Source of the DNA: Baylisascaris procyonis
Taxonomy: Eukaryota > Nematoda > Chromadorea > Rhabditida > Ascarididae
Length of the DNA: 64,000 nucleotides
Reading direction: 5' to 3'
NCBI GenBank assembly: GCA_037389465.1
Contig: JAZARR010000172.1
Location: forward strand, 3,077,501 to 3,141,500
This document shows positions 1 through 16,100 of this stretch, in pieces. The notes beneath the pieces were generated by a model. It was given only the letters and a program-made list of their open reading frames with translations, was not told where the DNA came from and made no database searches. A program made the translations under genes and the position numbers. Every line of letters begins with the position of its first letter. Position 1 is the first letter of the stretch.

Positions 1-156
1 ATCGTTGTGAATTAGCTGATCTGATCTATAGCTCAACAATTGTGAATATTTTATCGTATTTAAGGCGACATAATGACACCGAAAATTAATTCAATTCATA
101 ATTGAAGAGTTATTAAGTTCCTAAGTGACGAATTCGACGATCGTATTCGTAATAAA

Positions 157-1773
<1,617 letters not shown>

Positions 1774-3350
1774 ACCTCAGAGATTCTTTCTTTTTAACGA
1801 ACCTCTCTATTTAGCCCATCGAAGTTTCAACGCAAAATTGTTCGTATCTCTATTTGCATGATGAATGATTTGTTCTATGGATGAATCTTTCTATTCGACG
1901 TTTTATTTAAATATTAAATAAATGTTATATCGATTTATAGTTTTTGAATAATTCAATTCCTAGGAATAAGTTGACTTCTGATGTTTACTTCCAGCATTGT
2001 CTTATCATTGTAGTTTATCTCAAGCATATATTTCTCAAATGATGCCGGTGTTGATCATTAAAATCGATGTGAAATTTAATCATTTGCTTTAATCCCTGGG
2101 GTACTAAGTTTTAATTCTACTGTATCTTGAAACCTGTTTCTTGAATATTTAGGCATTGAAGTTTTTTGTCATTACTTTAGAAGTGAGTAGAGTTGAAATA
2201 TTTCAATATTTCGAAGTATTTGTAATATCTTTTATGCGTTAATTTTTAGAATTGTTTAATTTTAAATTTTTCCTATTAGTTTTTTTTAGTTACAATTATT
2301 GACGCCTTTTTTTATTGTCTATGAATAAAAATTTTCGAGACTTTTTGTTTTTGTTTGTTCAATTTTTTTAAATGACCGTTGAGTACGGAAAAAATTAGAT
2401 ATACCTGTCGTTAACTGCATGTCGAATATATATATATATAAATAAGTACATATATATACATATATGTACTTATTTATTTCAGTGAACAGAGCATTCATTA
2501 CGAATACATGTCTCCTCATATCGTTTCTACCTGCTCTGACCAAATGCCTCTACAGATGGCCCTTGCGGGCGTTGACTATCTCTGATTTCCATTTTATATA
2601 TCGCTTTCTCAAAATTCGTCTTTATGAATTTGACGAAGAAGTTTTCTCAATTCAATTTTTTTAAAAATTATTTTCTAAAATTAAATCTCCCACCTTTTCA
2701 TATATTATGATCAATTTTCAAAGGGAAATATTGGAAGTGAAAGGTGATCCTAAATTAGTTGTTAACAACTTAGTGATTGAGTATTGTAGAGTTCATTTGT
2801 CTATTGATGCAGAATTTTGTCATTTAATATGCTGAAAGTTGTTCGCGTATAGATATGATGTGGTCATTCACTGATATGGTCACTCATTGGTGTGGTCATT
2901 CGCTAGATACTTACTCTAATATCAGTAAATTCTTATTCGGAAAGATTCATAAGAAAAAGCAGTAATATACTGTTTCTCTTTCTAAATGTTTATTTTTTAC
3001 ATTAATATAGTTAAGGTCATATCAGCTGTTTTATTCCGGACTTAGGCTCTGATAATTGAGCTGTCGCTTGTTTTCGTCCCATTTGCGGATTTCAGTAGCG
3101 ATCAAAGAAGACGGGAGGGGGGGGGGAGCCACGTCGATGAAATATTATGAGTTTCAACGAAAGCGTCAGCGTCTGCTCTTTAGGACCGTTCTCATCATTA
3201 AATTCTGGACTGCTCTTAGTTGAATTTAGCTGTTTTTTTTTGTAGCCTGCTGTGGTAGGAACAATATAATTACCGATATGTATCCAAATATATCTACCTT
3301 TCAGGTTAATTACAGGTTAATTACAGGTACCTTAAAATTACTTTCTTTTT
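1774..3350. other. Intergenic stretch between cytochrome c and FAN1
   Basis: No coding exon is recognised. It holds a short TA-rich tract near 2428-2465, a degenerate threefold repeat built on TGGTCATTC at 2865-2915, a poly-G run near 3117-3126, and a duplicated caggttaatta-type motif at 3303-3328 just before the FAN1 acceptor. The 66-residue open frame at 2464-2664 has no domain or splice support. Confidence 0.7.
1917..1922 (+). terminator. AATAAA polyadenylation signal of cytochrome c
   Basis: Canonical AATAAA about 145 nt after the cytochrome c stop codon, in a T-rich context; the first such signal downstream. Confidence 0.6.
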
Positions 3351-3353
3351 CAG
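3351..3353 (+). promoter_or_regulatory. Splice acceptor 25 nt before FAN1 ATG (trans-splice or 5' UTR intron)
   Basis: A cag preceded by ctttcttttt lies 25 nt upstream of the FAN1 start. In nematodes an acceptor this close to the ATG usually receives a spliced leader; a 5' UTR intron cannot be excluded from sequence alone. Confidence 0.55.
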
Positions 3354-3378
3354 TCGTTCATGTAGGTTTATCAAAACG

Positions 3379-3650
3379 ATGGCTTTACTACGAGCATTCC
3401 AGCGGCAATTGGAAAAGAAAAAATGCCCAGCATGCGGTATTATAATTCCAAATGGCAAATATTCAAGCCATGTTAATCAATGTATCATAGATTCAGATGA
3501 CGATGAATGTGTGGTAATAAAATTTTTATTGAATTCCTATTCAATGATTTAATTTAATTTACATATTATTCGAAATATACTTTATCAAACAATAAACACC
3601 AATTGGGTAGTGGATATAATAATTTTTTTGGATACTTTGTTAAATTCATT

Positions 3651-3744
<94 letters not shown>

Positions 3745-6700
3745 AAATTTGTCAAGAATTTATTTGTAAATGCAAAAATTGTGATAAATTAGAATTGTAT
3801 ACGATAAAATATAAAAGTATACAATTCTCTATTATTTCTCATTTTTGTTTTTTTTTTTTAAATTTGAATTGGATATTTTTAAATTACATATTAAATTTAC
3901 GATATCGATAATAATTTATAAATATAAAAATAGAATTTAGGTAATTGATAGAATAACTCCAGAGGATAAGAAACGACGAGCTATCGAACAATTAATTTGC
4001 CTAGACGATTCTTCCAATTCGGAGAATGGCAACCTAAATGTTCAACAATCAACAACAATTATTACCACAAACGTTCTAAATTCGCCAATGAAAAGCGATA
4101 CAAGTGTACGTTCACTTATTAAAATTATAGATCTTATTAATGAGGTTTTTTTTAGATCGCATAAACTTGATAATCAAATGGGGGAGGAATTTATACAAAT
4201 TTGTATAAATTAATTTTTTAGAGTTCACCTGTAAGGGTCAGGTACTCTTGGCTTATCTAGCCATCCCGGTCTGCTTGAAGGTCTGCATCCTTTGTCAAGT
4301 AGTTCGCGAGATAACACAGTTATAGGGGGGCGAACAATTTATCACATTTCTACAGTAAGGTGAAAAACATAAAGGGACGCTGGGATAGGTTGGATCGCCG
4401 GTACGGCACCGGAGTCGACTCTTCGCCGCCGTCGATCCTCTCTCGCACCTCAACGGCCGCCGGTAGGACCACTCGGCCTTTAGACCAGTCCAAAGCAAGA
4501 ATAAATACAAGAGCAGATATCACCCCATTTATAGCGTCCAGATTCTACCTTACGCTAGCATTACGACACGTGCTGGGTGGTCTTTTGATATCCCCGTATG
4601 CTCTTGATCTTTCCTGACTTACTTTGCATGGTGCACTATTCTTGATCTATAGCAGCCTAGTATACCTTACACAATTATAAGTAAGTAGACCACGTGATTT
4701 CAGAAGTTTCTCTCTCATATTATTATTATTATTCCTCAATTTAGCTCAATAAAATAGGGGAAATGCTTTTGTAGCATAATTTTATACTTTGAATTCTGTA
4801 ATTTTTTAAATTATTTCTTTCTTTGCAAAAAAAAAAAATTTTTTTTTTCAGATTATTGCGTCAGCTAGCGTAATAGAAAAGAAGCAATTAACGATTGAAG
4901 ATGAGGAAATTATAGAAGTGAAAAATGAACGATTAGAGATCATCGAAAACAATCTTATTAAGGAAAGGATTGTCGGAATAAAAGAAGGAATCAATAAATG
5001 GGACAATAAGCCATCAACATCTCGATCGATGAATACCAAACTATCGTTGAGCAATAGAAAGCGTCCAGTTAAGGTTGTTATTTATGATTTTTCAAGTTTT
5101 CTAATCAATCAAAATAGCATTAGAAAATATTTCTACGTTATAAGTAATTGTCTATATGGATATAAGAAGTCTTATACTCGATAAAACGAAAACTTTCGCC
5201 GTTTATTTAATTTAATTTAATTTAATTTAATTAATTTATTTATTCATTTATTCCGAAGTCGCAAAACATATAAAACTATGTAAGCATGAACATTAAAAAA
5301 GGAAAAGCATTCGCAACACTACAATTTAGATGAATAAGTATTTGAAAAATCTAAAACTATAAATTTATTGCAACAATGCTTATAATATATTCGTATTATA
5401 TACTTATACTTATACTTATACTATAATACTTATAATATTATAATATATTTTGCATTATAATAAAATATTTGAAAACTTTTATTCGAAATAATTTAACATA
5501 TCGTTTACAATTTTATAACGTCTCTTTATTTGGCATAAATTTTTATTTTATTTAAAATTTTACCTATAATATCTTTTTTTTTTTTTAAATTTTTCAGTCA
5601 AATCTTCAACGAAATAAACAAATAATAAAAAAAAGCAAAAAAGAGGAATGCAATGAATCGCCAAAAAAGAATATCGCCAACTCACAACAATACATCGAAT
5701 CGAATCCAACAAAACTCAAACATATTATCGGAAATATTGAAACGAAGTAAGGAAATATAATTATTGAAAATAATTTATTATTGTTTTATTATTATTATTA
5801 TTATTTATTATTTTTATTATAATTTATTATTAATAATATTGAAAATATCATTGAAGCATATAAATTTTATCTATTAGTCGTTTTGTCGGCTCTATAAAAT
5901 AATTCGTTTGAAAAAAGAAAAAAATCAATAACACATTTAATTTCTGATATTTTTAGGTTTAGATATGAGTGAAAGAAATATGCAAATATTGATTTTAATT
6001 CATAATTCCTCTTTCCCGCCTTCTGCCTTCTCCCCTCCACCCTCTCCCTATCTGTTATAAGAAGTAGCTAGCGACTATTGTATTATTGGGATGTTTTTTT
6101 CGAGTAGGGGAGGGGGGGTTGATAATAGATTTTTTCTTATATATGACTACTCACCTTGTCAACAACCAGTCGTTAATAATTGCGAAGGAATATAATTGAT
6201 TTATCTACAGAGTTTATCTAAAAATTATAGTGTATTTCGCCGTGCACAATACATAAACTTTAAATCACTAAAATTGCGTCGATCAAATTCTACAAGTATA
6301 ACTTTTACTTATCTTAGAATAGGCAATAGCTTCTTCAGGTTGAATTTAGCAACTTTTTTCCCACCAACTTTCTGCAAACTGCAAATAACTGCAATTTTTT
6401 ATGCATTTCCAAAAAGACATTAAAAAGCATCTAGACGTATGAGATTGGGAGAAAAAATGATTTCTCACTTGTAGTGTATTTTCTTGTAGAGCATATAAAG
6501 AGATAGTTATGAATAATTTCCATAAACGGAAGAAAAAAGTTTTTTGAATTTTTTATTCTAAAATAAAGATGTATAATAAAATAAAATTTTCTAGAATATA
6601 GAAATAGTTTCTTGAATATGAAGGAGAAAAAAGTTTTTTAATAAACAAGCGTTTTTTCTTGAATTGAATTTTCAGAAACATGGAATCTGGGGCAACAACA

Positions 6701-9700
6701 ACGAACTCACCACGAATGACCATAAGCAGAAAAAAAGTCGATGAAGAGTTGAGTATGGCGCAGATCGCTGAGAAAATACATTGCTTCTTGGGAGGTTGCC
6801 AAACAGAGTTATCACCTCTGCTAAGAGTACCCATATCATCGGTGAAGCCACCATCTAGCAGCAATAATGATGACGTTGATGATCGTGAGCAAACGATATC
6901 TGTTGCTAAAAATTTAATCGACGAAGATGGCGACGAAGATTCCAATGGATCACCTTATTATCTGACGCTTTTTTTAAAAATCCTAAAGAGAGTGAGTTAA
7001 AAATTCAAAAATATTATTTTTAAAAAATTAAAAAAAAATTTTTTTAAATTTTATTCTGAAATGTATTCATTCTTCGAAAGATTTATGCTACAAATTTCAT
7101 AAATTATTCATCTCGGCATAAAATTTACAGCCGAAAAAAAATATTTTAAAATATACGTAATTTCTTTCTTTGCAAAAGAAATTTTTTTTTCCGCAAGCAG
7201 TTGATTAGATTTAAATCTTATAGCTTTTTTTTTTTATTTCTGTTTCTTATTATCGCATTCTATATAAAAATAATAATTTGGATAAGTATTGTTGTTGAAT
7301 CTAGAAGAAATTCCAATTCGAAAAGAGCTGAGCACAACCATTATGAAGAATATCGTTTAAACATTTTTAGTATAATTTGATGTAGAAGCTGAATAAATTA
7401 TTACGAATATTTTTTATAGTATTTTTTATTAAGGTTTTCAAAATTTCACTGCATAATTATTGTTATTTGTCAGATGATTTATTTTTAAGGTATTCTACGA
7501 GCAATGTTCAGAGAGTTCACCATATTCGCAATCATTTTGGGGCGAGAATTTATCTATTGTCGGGAAATTTATTTCCATTTCGGGTAATATTTACTTCTTA
7601 TTGATTAATTGTTTCTTTTCCTCGGGTAGATCTGCACTCATTAATAGTTTCGTTGAAATATAATTAAAGAGGTATCTATGTGGGTATTTAGCTCGATGAA
7701 TAGATTTTTATTTTGCCTGCAACGTTTACTCTGCAATCTCAGTATGAAATATCGGTAATTTTCGAAAATTTCCACTTTTTTTGGCAAGCTTGGTTTCTAT
7801 TTTTCATCTTAGAAAATTTTGGTTGATGCATTCACCTTGTTTTCTTTTTCATCTTTTTGCTCGTTTATTTTTTTTTAAATTCTATTTTATTCTCAAATAA
7901 TTTTAATTCCTCAATTAAAACTCATTTCTCTATGTGGAAATCTACCGGCTAGGCATGACGATTGGCCGAGTAAGGCTTCAGTGGTTTAATTGACGCCCAT
8001 TAAATGTTTTTGTTTGTTTGAAGGATATTTATTAGGTACTCATTTAATATGCAAATTACGATTATTAAAATATATATTGTAAGGACATGATATAATTTAT
8101 TGTTTATTGATTTTATATTTATTGTTGTCCAATATGGCCAATTGTCAATTGCCAAATTGGACAATATTTGTTTGATGAAGTAACGAACAATTGCAGTAAT
8201 TGTTGAAGACTTCAAGATTCTTCAGTTGCCTAATTTTCTTTTTTGAATAATACTATAGAGGAAGGGCTTCTATTAGAATTCTTACGGTTCATATGAACGT
8301 GCTGTATTTCAAATCTTACGATTTATATGTGTATATTCTTTGCTTCTATGGAAAACAATTTTATTTTTAGAAAAGGCAAAGCAACTTTTCGTAAAAATAT
8401 TCATTCGAAAACGCAAATGGCTTCTTGCCGAACGACTCAAGTAAATCTTTTCGATTTTTTAATTAATTTCATTCTCATATTTTAAATAGATAGATAAATA
8501 TATAAAAAATACAAAGTATCTTTTATTTGATTTTTTTGAGATTTTAGTAGTTTTACCATTAGACATTACTATTCATTGAATGCATAAGTAAGTATCTTAA
8601 TCTTTGCGCATTATATTTTTCCCATATCTTAATTTTTTATTTACATCTGAGGGTCATAATTTGCCCTTAATTTGCCCATACATTTTTTTTTTCAGTTTTG
8701 CAAATATTTCACGAGATCTTTTACCGTTGTTCGATGAACTTCATAAAGTTGGCCTTGTGGAATCGAGTAAGTTTACTTATAATTTATTAATATAATTCGC
8801 ATTCTTGAAGTTATTTTTTCTTTAGTTATATCTTTCATATCGATTTAATTTTCTTTCTCTAAATTTATTTCCTCTTTTCAAAAATTTTCATCACATTAAT
8901 TTGTGTAGCGTTTGTTTTTAAATGTTTAAAACAATTTTACAAATAATTTTTTTGTAAATGCTTGAATTTTCTTATCAAATTTGCATATATCCTATTAAGT
9001 TGTTTATTGTAGTATTGAAATTTTTAACGTTGATAAAATTTGCGAAAAGAGAATGAATATTAAGAATGTTATTAAATACATCGTGCTAGTTAATAAAAAA
9101 GAAATGAATATTCGCATTTATAAAATTGTTTTTTTTATTATTTTTTGAATATATTTATTGAATTAAATTAGATAATATTTTTATGCAAATTTTTAGGTCG
9201 TTCTGGTCTTACCGATCTCTCGGAGGCGATACATTTGTTGCATCTACCGTCATTGAAATTGGTCGCTAAAAAATTCCATATTAATATCAATGTTGGAAAA
9301 TTAGATATTTGTCGAGCGTTATTGAAATTTTCTCATGAGAAGAATGTCTTTGGTGCGACGAATGCGACAAGAATGCTTCAAGTGTATGTTTGATAATTTT
9401 GCAATTTGTTTATGCAAAAATAGAATCGATTTTTGCAAAATTTGATTCTAATTTTGATGAGAGAATAGACGCTTGTAGATACTTGGTTTAGGATATTTAT
9501 ACTGCGAGTATGTAATAAATAAAGGTTGGTTATGGCGGAAATGTCATAGCGTTGAATATTTGTTCATTGTCATATTGAATTTTAGGGTGAGAGAGCATTT
9601 GGGACCATGCTATCGAATTGGTGAAAATGTATGGCGCTTTTTTAATGCGGTTTTCACCTTGTATTCACCATGTGATATGAGCTCTTCTCTACTTCTCGAT

Positions 9701-10129
9701 CAGCCAACCGTAAATCTCGCTTCTCAACTTTTGTTAGTATATTGATGATTGATTATTCGTTTATTCATACTGATTAGAGAAATTAGAGTTTAAATGGTTT
9801 CTTCTTGAAAAAAAAGGAAAGTTTTTAGAAAGAAAACAGAACTTTAATTCAAGGTGAAATAATAAAATTGTTTATTTCTTCTCTTTTTTTCCTTTTATGT
9901 ATCATAATTTAAACGGCGGAATTTTAATGCTTTTTTAAATTTTTTTTTTTTTGAAACTATTTCAGATTCTATACTTAAGATATTTCAGATTTTCATTGCT
10001 TCAATTGGCAACAAATAAAGTTCGTTTTCCAGCACCATCTTCGTCGCCACTCCTTCATATTTATAGTAATCAAGAAATGCTTTTAAGGTACACATTCTAT
10101 ATTTGTCATTCTTTGTCATACATTTGTCA

Positions 10130-10170
<41 letters not shown>

Positions 10171-13100
10171 CCTGACGTATAGGAGTGGAGAAGAGGGTCT
10201 TTACACATCTCTTTGTTTGAAAATGATTTGAAAATGAAATTTTGGAAATAATAATAAATAAGAGAAGAGCGTTAGAGGTTTTGAATAATCACAGTTTCCA
10301 ATGCAGATCTGAATATGATTCATTTAAATGCCCCCAAATTGTTTTAATACGATTTTATTAAAAATTGAATTAACAATTAACGAATTTTAGTTTTTAAACT
10401 ATTTCAATCTTTTTAGTGTAAGTTTCTCATGTTGTTCGTATTTTTTTATAGGGCTTTTATTTAGGAGAATACGGTGATTTGTAATCATATATATTCAGAT
10501 ATATAATGGCAAAAGAATTAGAAGCGGATATTGCTGATGCAATGGGACGTGCTAAATGGATCGATGTATACAATGGTGCTCTTAAAGCTCGTAATATATT
10601 CCTAGAAGTGGATCTTGAATATAGGCATGCTCATATATTATTTTGATTATATTAGAAATCTCATTAATCTTAGGTGATAGATTAATAAGTTAGATATGAT
10701 TATTTCCTGTTAAAATAACAAGGCCGTTTCCGGTTTAAAAAATAACAGGGTCATTTCCGGTTTAAAAAATAACAGGGTCATTTCCGGTTGAAAAAGTAAC
10801 ACGGTCATTTCCGGTTTAAAAAATAACACGGTCATTTCCGGTTTAAAAATTAACAGGGTCATTTCCGGTTTAAAAAATAACACGGTCATTTCCGGTTGAA
10901 AAAATAACACGGTCATTTCCGGTTGAAAAATTAACACGGTCATTTCCGGTTGAAAAAATAACACGGTCATTTCCGGTTGAAAAACTAACACGGTCATTGC
11001 CGGGTAAAAAAACAACTAATCTACATATCTTTTGGAATTTTTTCATTGATTTCATGAGATCTACAATCAAATATTAATAGGCAATCGTGAATTATTAATA
11101 AAAATGTAGCAAGTAGACAATAGAAATGATTTGGCGTTTAAAAAAACATTTCAATAGATTTGTGTTAACGATAAAATTTAAGTTATGAATTTTTAATATA
11201 TTATGGCTAAGTTGTTATGTGGATTATTCAATCGATTAGTGGTACTTATATGAAATTTTTTCCTTCCATGAATTTTTTCGATTATGGGGGGGGGGGGTTC
11301 TCTCTTTCTTTCTAATTAACATTCATAACTGAAATTGTTTTCACTTAGCAGAATTATTTTAAAATATTTAAATTATATGGATATGGCTTATTTTTGTGCT
11401 TACCGAAAACTTTAAGGGAGAGAAAGGGAGGGAGAGAGAGAGGGAGAGAGAGTTGAAAAAGGAATATGCTATCGATATTGAACTGAAATCTAGCATACAA
11501 CATTCAGCTACTTTGTAGCTAAGCCATGCATCTGTAATGCTAAATCGCTTTTACCATCAGTATTCGGTTATGAGAATTGACTTTCAGATTGATTTGCGAA
11601 GCAATTCCACCACATTTGCGACGATTTACTGATTTATGGGTATATACGAGGTGAAATTTTTCAACCTTAATTGAAAATTTTTCCATGATGTCGTATTGAT
11701 TGATTTTAATAATCGTAAATGAGCTCGATTTTTTTCCGGAGTATACATTCTCTGGACGGAAAGGGTATTTTTTCCGGATCTGGAAACGTAATGAATTCCA
11801 TGAATTTCAACTTATTCTTACTTCATTAAACTCTAAACGGTGCTCTCTTATATAGTTTCATCTCTTACAAAGCAGAGATTGTTTTGAAAAGTTTTTTATA
11901 AATTTTTAGAATATTTTTGTGAAAATTTTATAAAAATTGAAATTATTGTTTTCGTCTCATTGCAGATGCATTTCACATGGTATCGAAGCGTTACAAAGGC
12001 TACGAAAATATGAGGAAGCTGTTGAATGGCTTCAGCATTTACTCAATAATAAAGGTTTTGTTGAAAATTTGCCTTTTTTTTCAAAAGAAATTTAGGATTT
12101 ATTTTATTTGATTGTCAAGTTTTAATGTTTGCAAATATTTGCAATATTACATTGCAGTTTTAGTGATTTGCAAATATTACAATCTTAGATTTCAAGAGAT
12201 CTTTAAAAAAATACGTTTTTTCTGAAATTGTAAGGGGGAGGTAGCCTCATCTTTTTTGTATTATTTAAATTCTCGGATGAAATCACAAATATCTTTCAGC
12301 GCAAACCCCGCAAAAATATAGGGCAGTAAGAATTCAACTCTACGAGATAAGACATTGCTGACCGCATAAAGGCTGCTTTTAGTTAATCCACCACTACATC
12401 TTCCGGATTGTCTTATCACTCCTTTTACTTTGATAACGAGTTGGCCAATCAGAAAAGAAGTTTATTACTTTTGTTTTATTCGTCTTTGTGAGATTACCAG
12501 TTAGAATTAATTTTGGGTTAAACAAGAAGCAAGGAGATCAATAACAGCACCTGCATTCATTGCTCATGACAAAAATTTATAGTTGTAGTGAAGTTAAAAA
12601 AAAAAAAGGAATGAAATTGTGAATGAAATTCAACGGCACGGATTCTTGTGTTTAGATATTGTTTTAATAAGTGTATAATTTAATTTAATTCCGGTATATG
12701 ATCGAATTTAATTGCTATTTATATATTGGGTATTTAGATGCTAAAATGTTCCAAATGGATGCTCGTGGTAGTTGGTGGGATCGTTTGGCGCTTAATCTTG
12801 ATTCACATCTTAAACAAAAAGATCAAGCATTGAAAGTGATTAATGCAGCTCTTGAAGATACCTCACTCGGTGATAAGGATCGATTATTGCTTCAGGTATT
12901 ATTGTAACGGATATTTTATATTACCTTTATTTAGATACAAAAATATTCATCTTATATATCCCACAATTATAATATAAAAAATAGTTTTTATTCAAATTTT
13001 GACTATAAAATATTGTTGCATATAAACGATGAAATAAAATAGCGGGCTTAGTTTTAAAGCAGAGCTGATACTAGAGATAGGGAAATAATTTGGGAAAGCT

Positions 13101-16100
13101 GATAGCTGATATGATATGCTAATATTTATTCAAATAAAATAAAATATGCTAGGGATAGGTAGGTAAATAATGTTTTTCTTTAAACTTTTTTGCCTTTTGA
13201 AAAACGGTCAGTGAGTGAGATATTGGTTAGAAACAGAAGTGAGGTAGCTGAAGTAATCGACCAATACGTGTTTTTGTGTCAATATAAATTCTGCCCTTCA
13301 GTAACACCCTTTCATGAACTGTGGGGAATTCACAACCCTGTGGGCATAATTCGAGGTAATGCATTGTTTATAATGCAACATTCAATGCGCAATACGACAT
13401 ATAAATTCTGCCCTTCAGTAACACCCTTTCATGAACTGTGGGGAATTCACAACCCTGTGGGCATAATTCGAGGTAATGCATTATTTATAGTACAACATTC
13501 AATGCGCAATACGACATATAAATTCTGCCCTTCAGTAACACCCTTTCATGAACTGTGGGGAATTCACAACCCTGTGGGCATAATTCGAGGTAGTGCGATG
13601 TTTATAAATCAGTTAGAAACAGAAGGGAGATAGCCGAAGTAATCGACCAATGTGCCTTTTTTTCAAAGGAGAGGTACTTCTTTAGAGAAAACTTCTTATG
13701 CTACCGATAAATTTTGAGATTATATGCATCTAATTTTAGATTCTGCAAGAGGCGTAGGTATTTTTAATTATAGAATATCTTTTATCACTGGAATTTCAAT
13801 ATTAAAATAAGGGATTGGATGATAATTTCGAATTGGATGATGTTATTTGGTGATGATGGATAACTTTCAATTTGAAGAAAGGAACAGAGAGGAGGGAAGG
13901 AGGGGGGTGGGGAACTACGAAATTGCCTCTGTTCAAGCTTTTCACTTTTATATGTTTTCATATTAAAGGATCGCGGAGAGAAGATTAGTGATACTTGGAA
14001 GGGTCCACTGAATGTACCCGATCCAGAACGTATCGATATTAGAGGTTCCGTTTTGGCTAAGAATCTCGGCGATTCTCGTACAAATCGTTTCATTATCAGA
14101 AGGTATATATTCCCTCATAATTATTTATAAATATGCAGTAGAATGTACCTTTTTTTGCATCAATAATAGTAGTAATGCGATACAAACCCTTAATTAACTT
14201 TAAATTTTATTACTATGAATGATGGATTATTTTTATTGAGTAATTTATGATGATTTAAGTTTCATAGAAGTACTGTTGTTGTTGTAATTCCTTTATGGTA
14301 CAAGAAATCCCCCAATAATTCATTCCACTTATACATCGAAACGCCCTATTAAATCTAATAAATCCCCATTCTTGAAAATAAAATCTCTGAATAAACTCTC
14401 TTCTAAAATTCTAGGAAACTATTCAAGACAAAATAGTATAAAACACATGATGTGTTTTTTGTGCATATTTGCATGTGTTTGTTATTGTAGCAGTAGTGGT
14501 TTTAGAGATGGAACGTCTTATGAATGTCCAGTTGAAGAAGTCGCGTTGAATTACTATCTAAAAAATGGTTACAAAGAAGGTATACATTCAATTTGCATGA
14601 ATATGTAATTATTTATATTACTAGAATTATATATTGCGATGGATGCATTAGCAATATTATTTTAGAAGATCCCAAGTGGCTGTCTAACTAAAAGACTCAG
14701 CCAAAGAAAATCAATGAGTTTTTACTTACGATCCATATCATTAGGGCCGAATATTTTGATGTATTTTCATTGCGTACAGTTCGTTAGTCGATTCTGAGTT
14801 ATTTTGAATCGACTGCTGTTTTATTGATTTTGAGGAGCTATAAAAACGAGAGAAAAAAACGTTTTAGTTATTTAACTGTCGGAAATAAGAGGCGAATTGA
14901 AAGGATATTTTACAGGTGTTCATGCAGAAGGTACAATATGGCATACGATATTTGGACTATTGTGTTATGATATTATTTTCGATCATCAAAAGGAGGGTGT
15001 TTGGTTTTGTGAGACTCAGGTTGGTTTGTTTTTTCTTTGGTTTTCTTTTTTTCTTTTTTTTTTTTGCATTCTTATTGAATAAAAGACATTTTTGCAGACA
15101 AATCCAGCAGATTTGAATTCACGGGGTTTATATAGTCGAAGGAAGAAGGCATTTGATGAGCGTTTCGATATTATTGAAGAAAGTACGAGTGAGGAATTGA
15201 TCGATTTAATTAAACTAGCATATGATGAGCATTATGGAGAAACAAATTCAGAGACATCATGGGATGTGTTCACTGAATTCGCTCAACTTAAGGTGGGTGG
15301 TCCTTCATATTTTTTGAACATTGATATCGTTTCATATATCATAATATTAACTCATATATTGTTCACTATTTTATTATAGTTTAACAATTCCTATTGATTG
15401 CCTATCATTGTTATCGTTGTAATAAATATTTGTGCAATTTCTTTTATTTATTTATTCGTTTATTTTTTTAAGGTTGGAAAATGCGATTTCTAATTTTTTA
15501 CATTTTGAAAAAAAAATGGAATTTTTCTAGAAATCTCCCTATCATTTTGTGAATATTTGTTTATTAATTAATAATAATGAAACGTTTTTTTTTTGGAAAA
15601 AGGTGATATTCAAATTCGATGGATCCTTTATTTGAATGCAAAAAAAATGAACACTTTTAGTTGAATACTTTTCTTTTTATAATTATTTTATATCATAATG
15701 AAGGTTTTTTCTTCACTTTCCATAAAATCGAATATCTGAAAAATAATTTTTTTGTATGCAAATAATTTACTTTATTCGATACGCAAAAAAAAAAGAAAAT
15801 GTACTTTTCAGTTTCAAGAAAAAAACTTTAAATTTTATAAAATAGGAAATAAATCTTTCGAATAGGTAGAGCATGAAGTGTTGATTATTGATATTATAAG
15901 AGCTTAACGCTTTAAGCTCATGCTTATAATGTCATCTAGCAAGTTGCTAACAAACTTTAAAATTATGAAGCTTATCTTGTAGTTTTATTTTTGCATATTG
16001 CCCCGTCTAAATGGTGATTCCTTTCTTTTCTTAACAGTCATTTTACTTAATAGTTGAGAATATCGGCGATATTTACAGCGTTTTTAAGTAATTTTCAAAT

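Noticed and set aside
10710..11015. 101-codon minus-strand frame of FQPEMTVLF-like repeats
   Set aside because: By-product of the 27-bp minisatellite, antisense within a FAN1 intron.
13190..13633. 147-codon plus-strand open frame with a 39-residue repeat
   Set aside because: It is the 117-bp tandem repeat read in frame; there is no acceptor/donor in phase with FAN1 and no domain.
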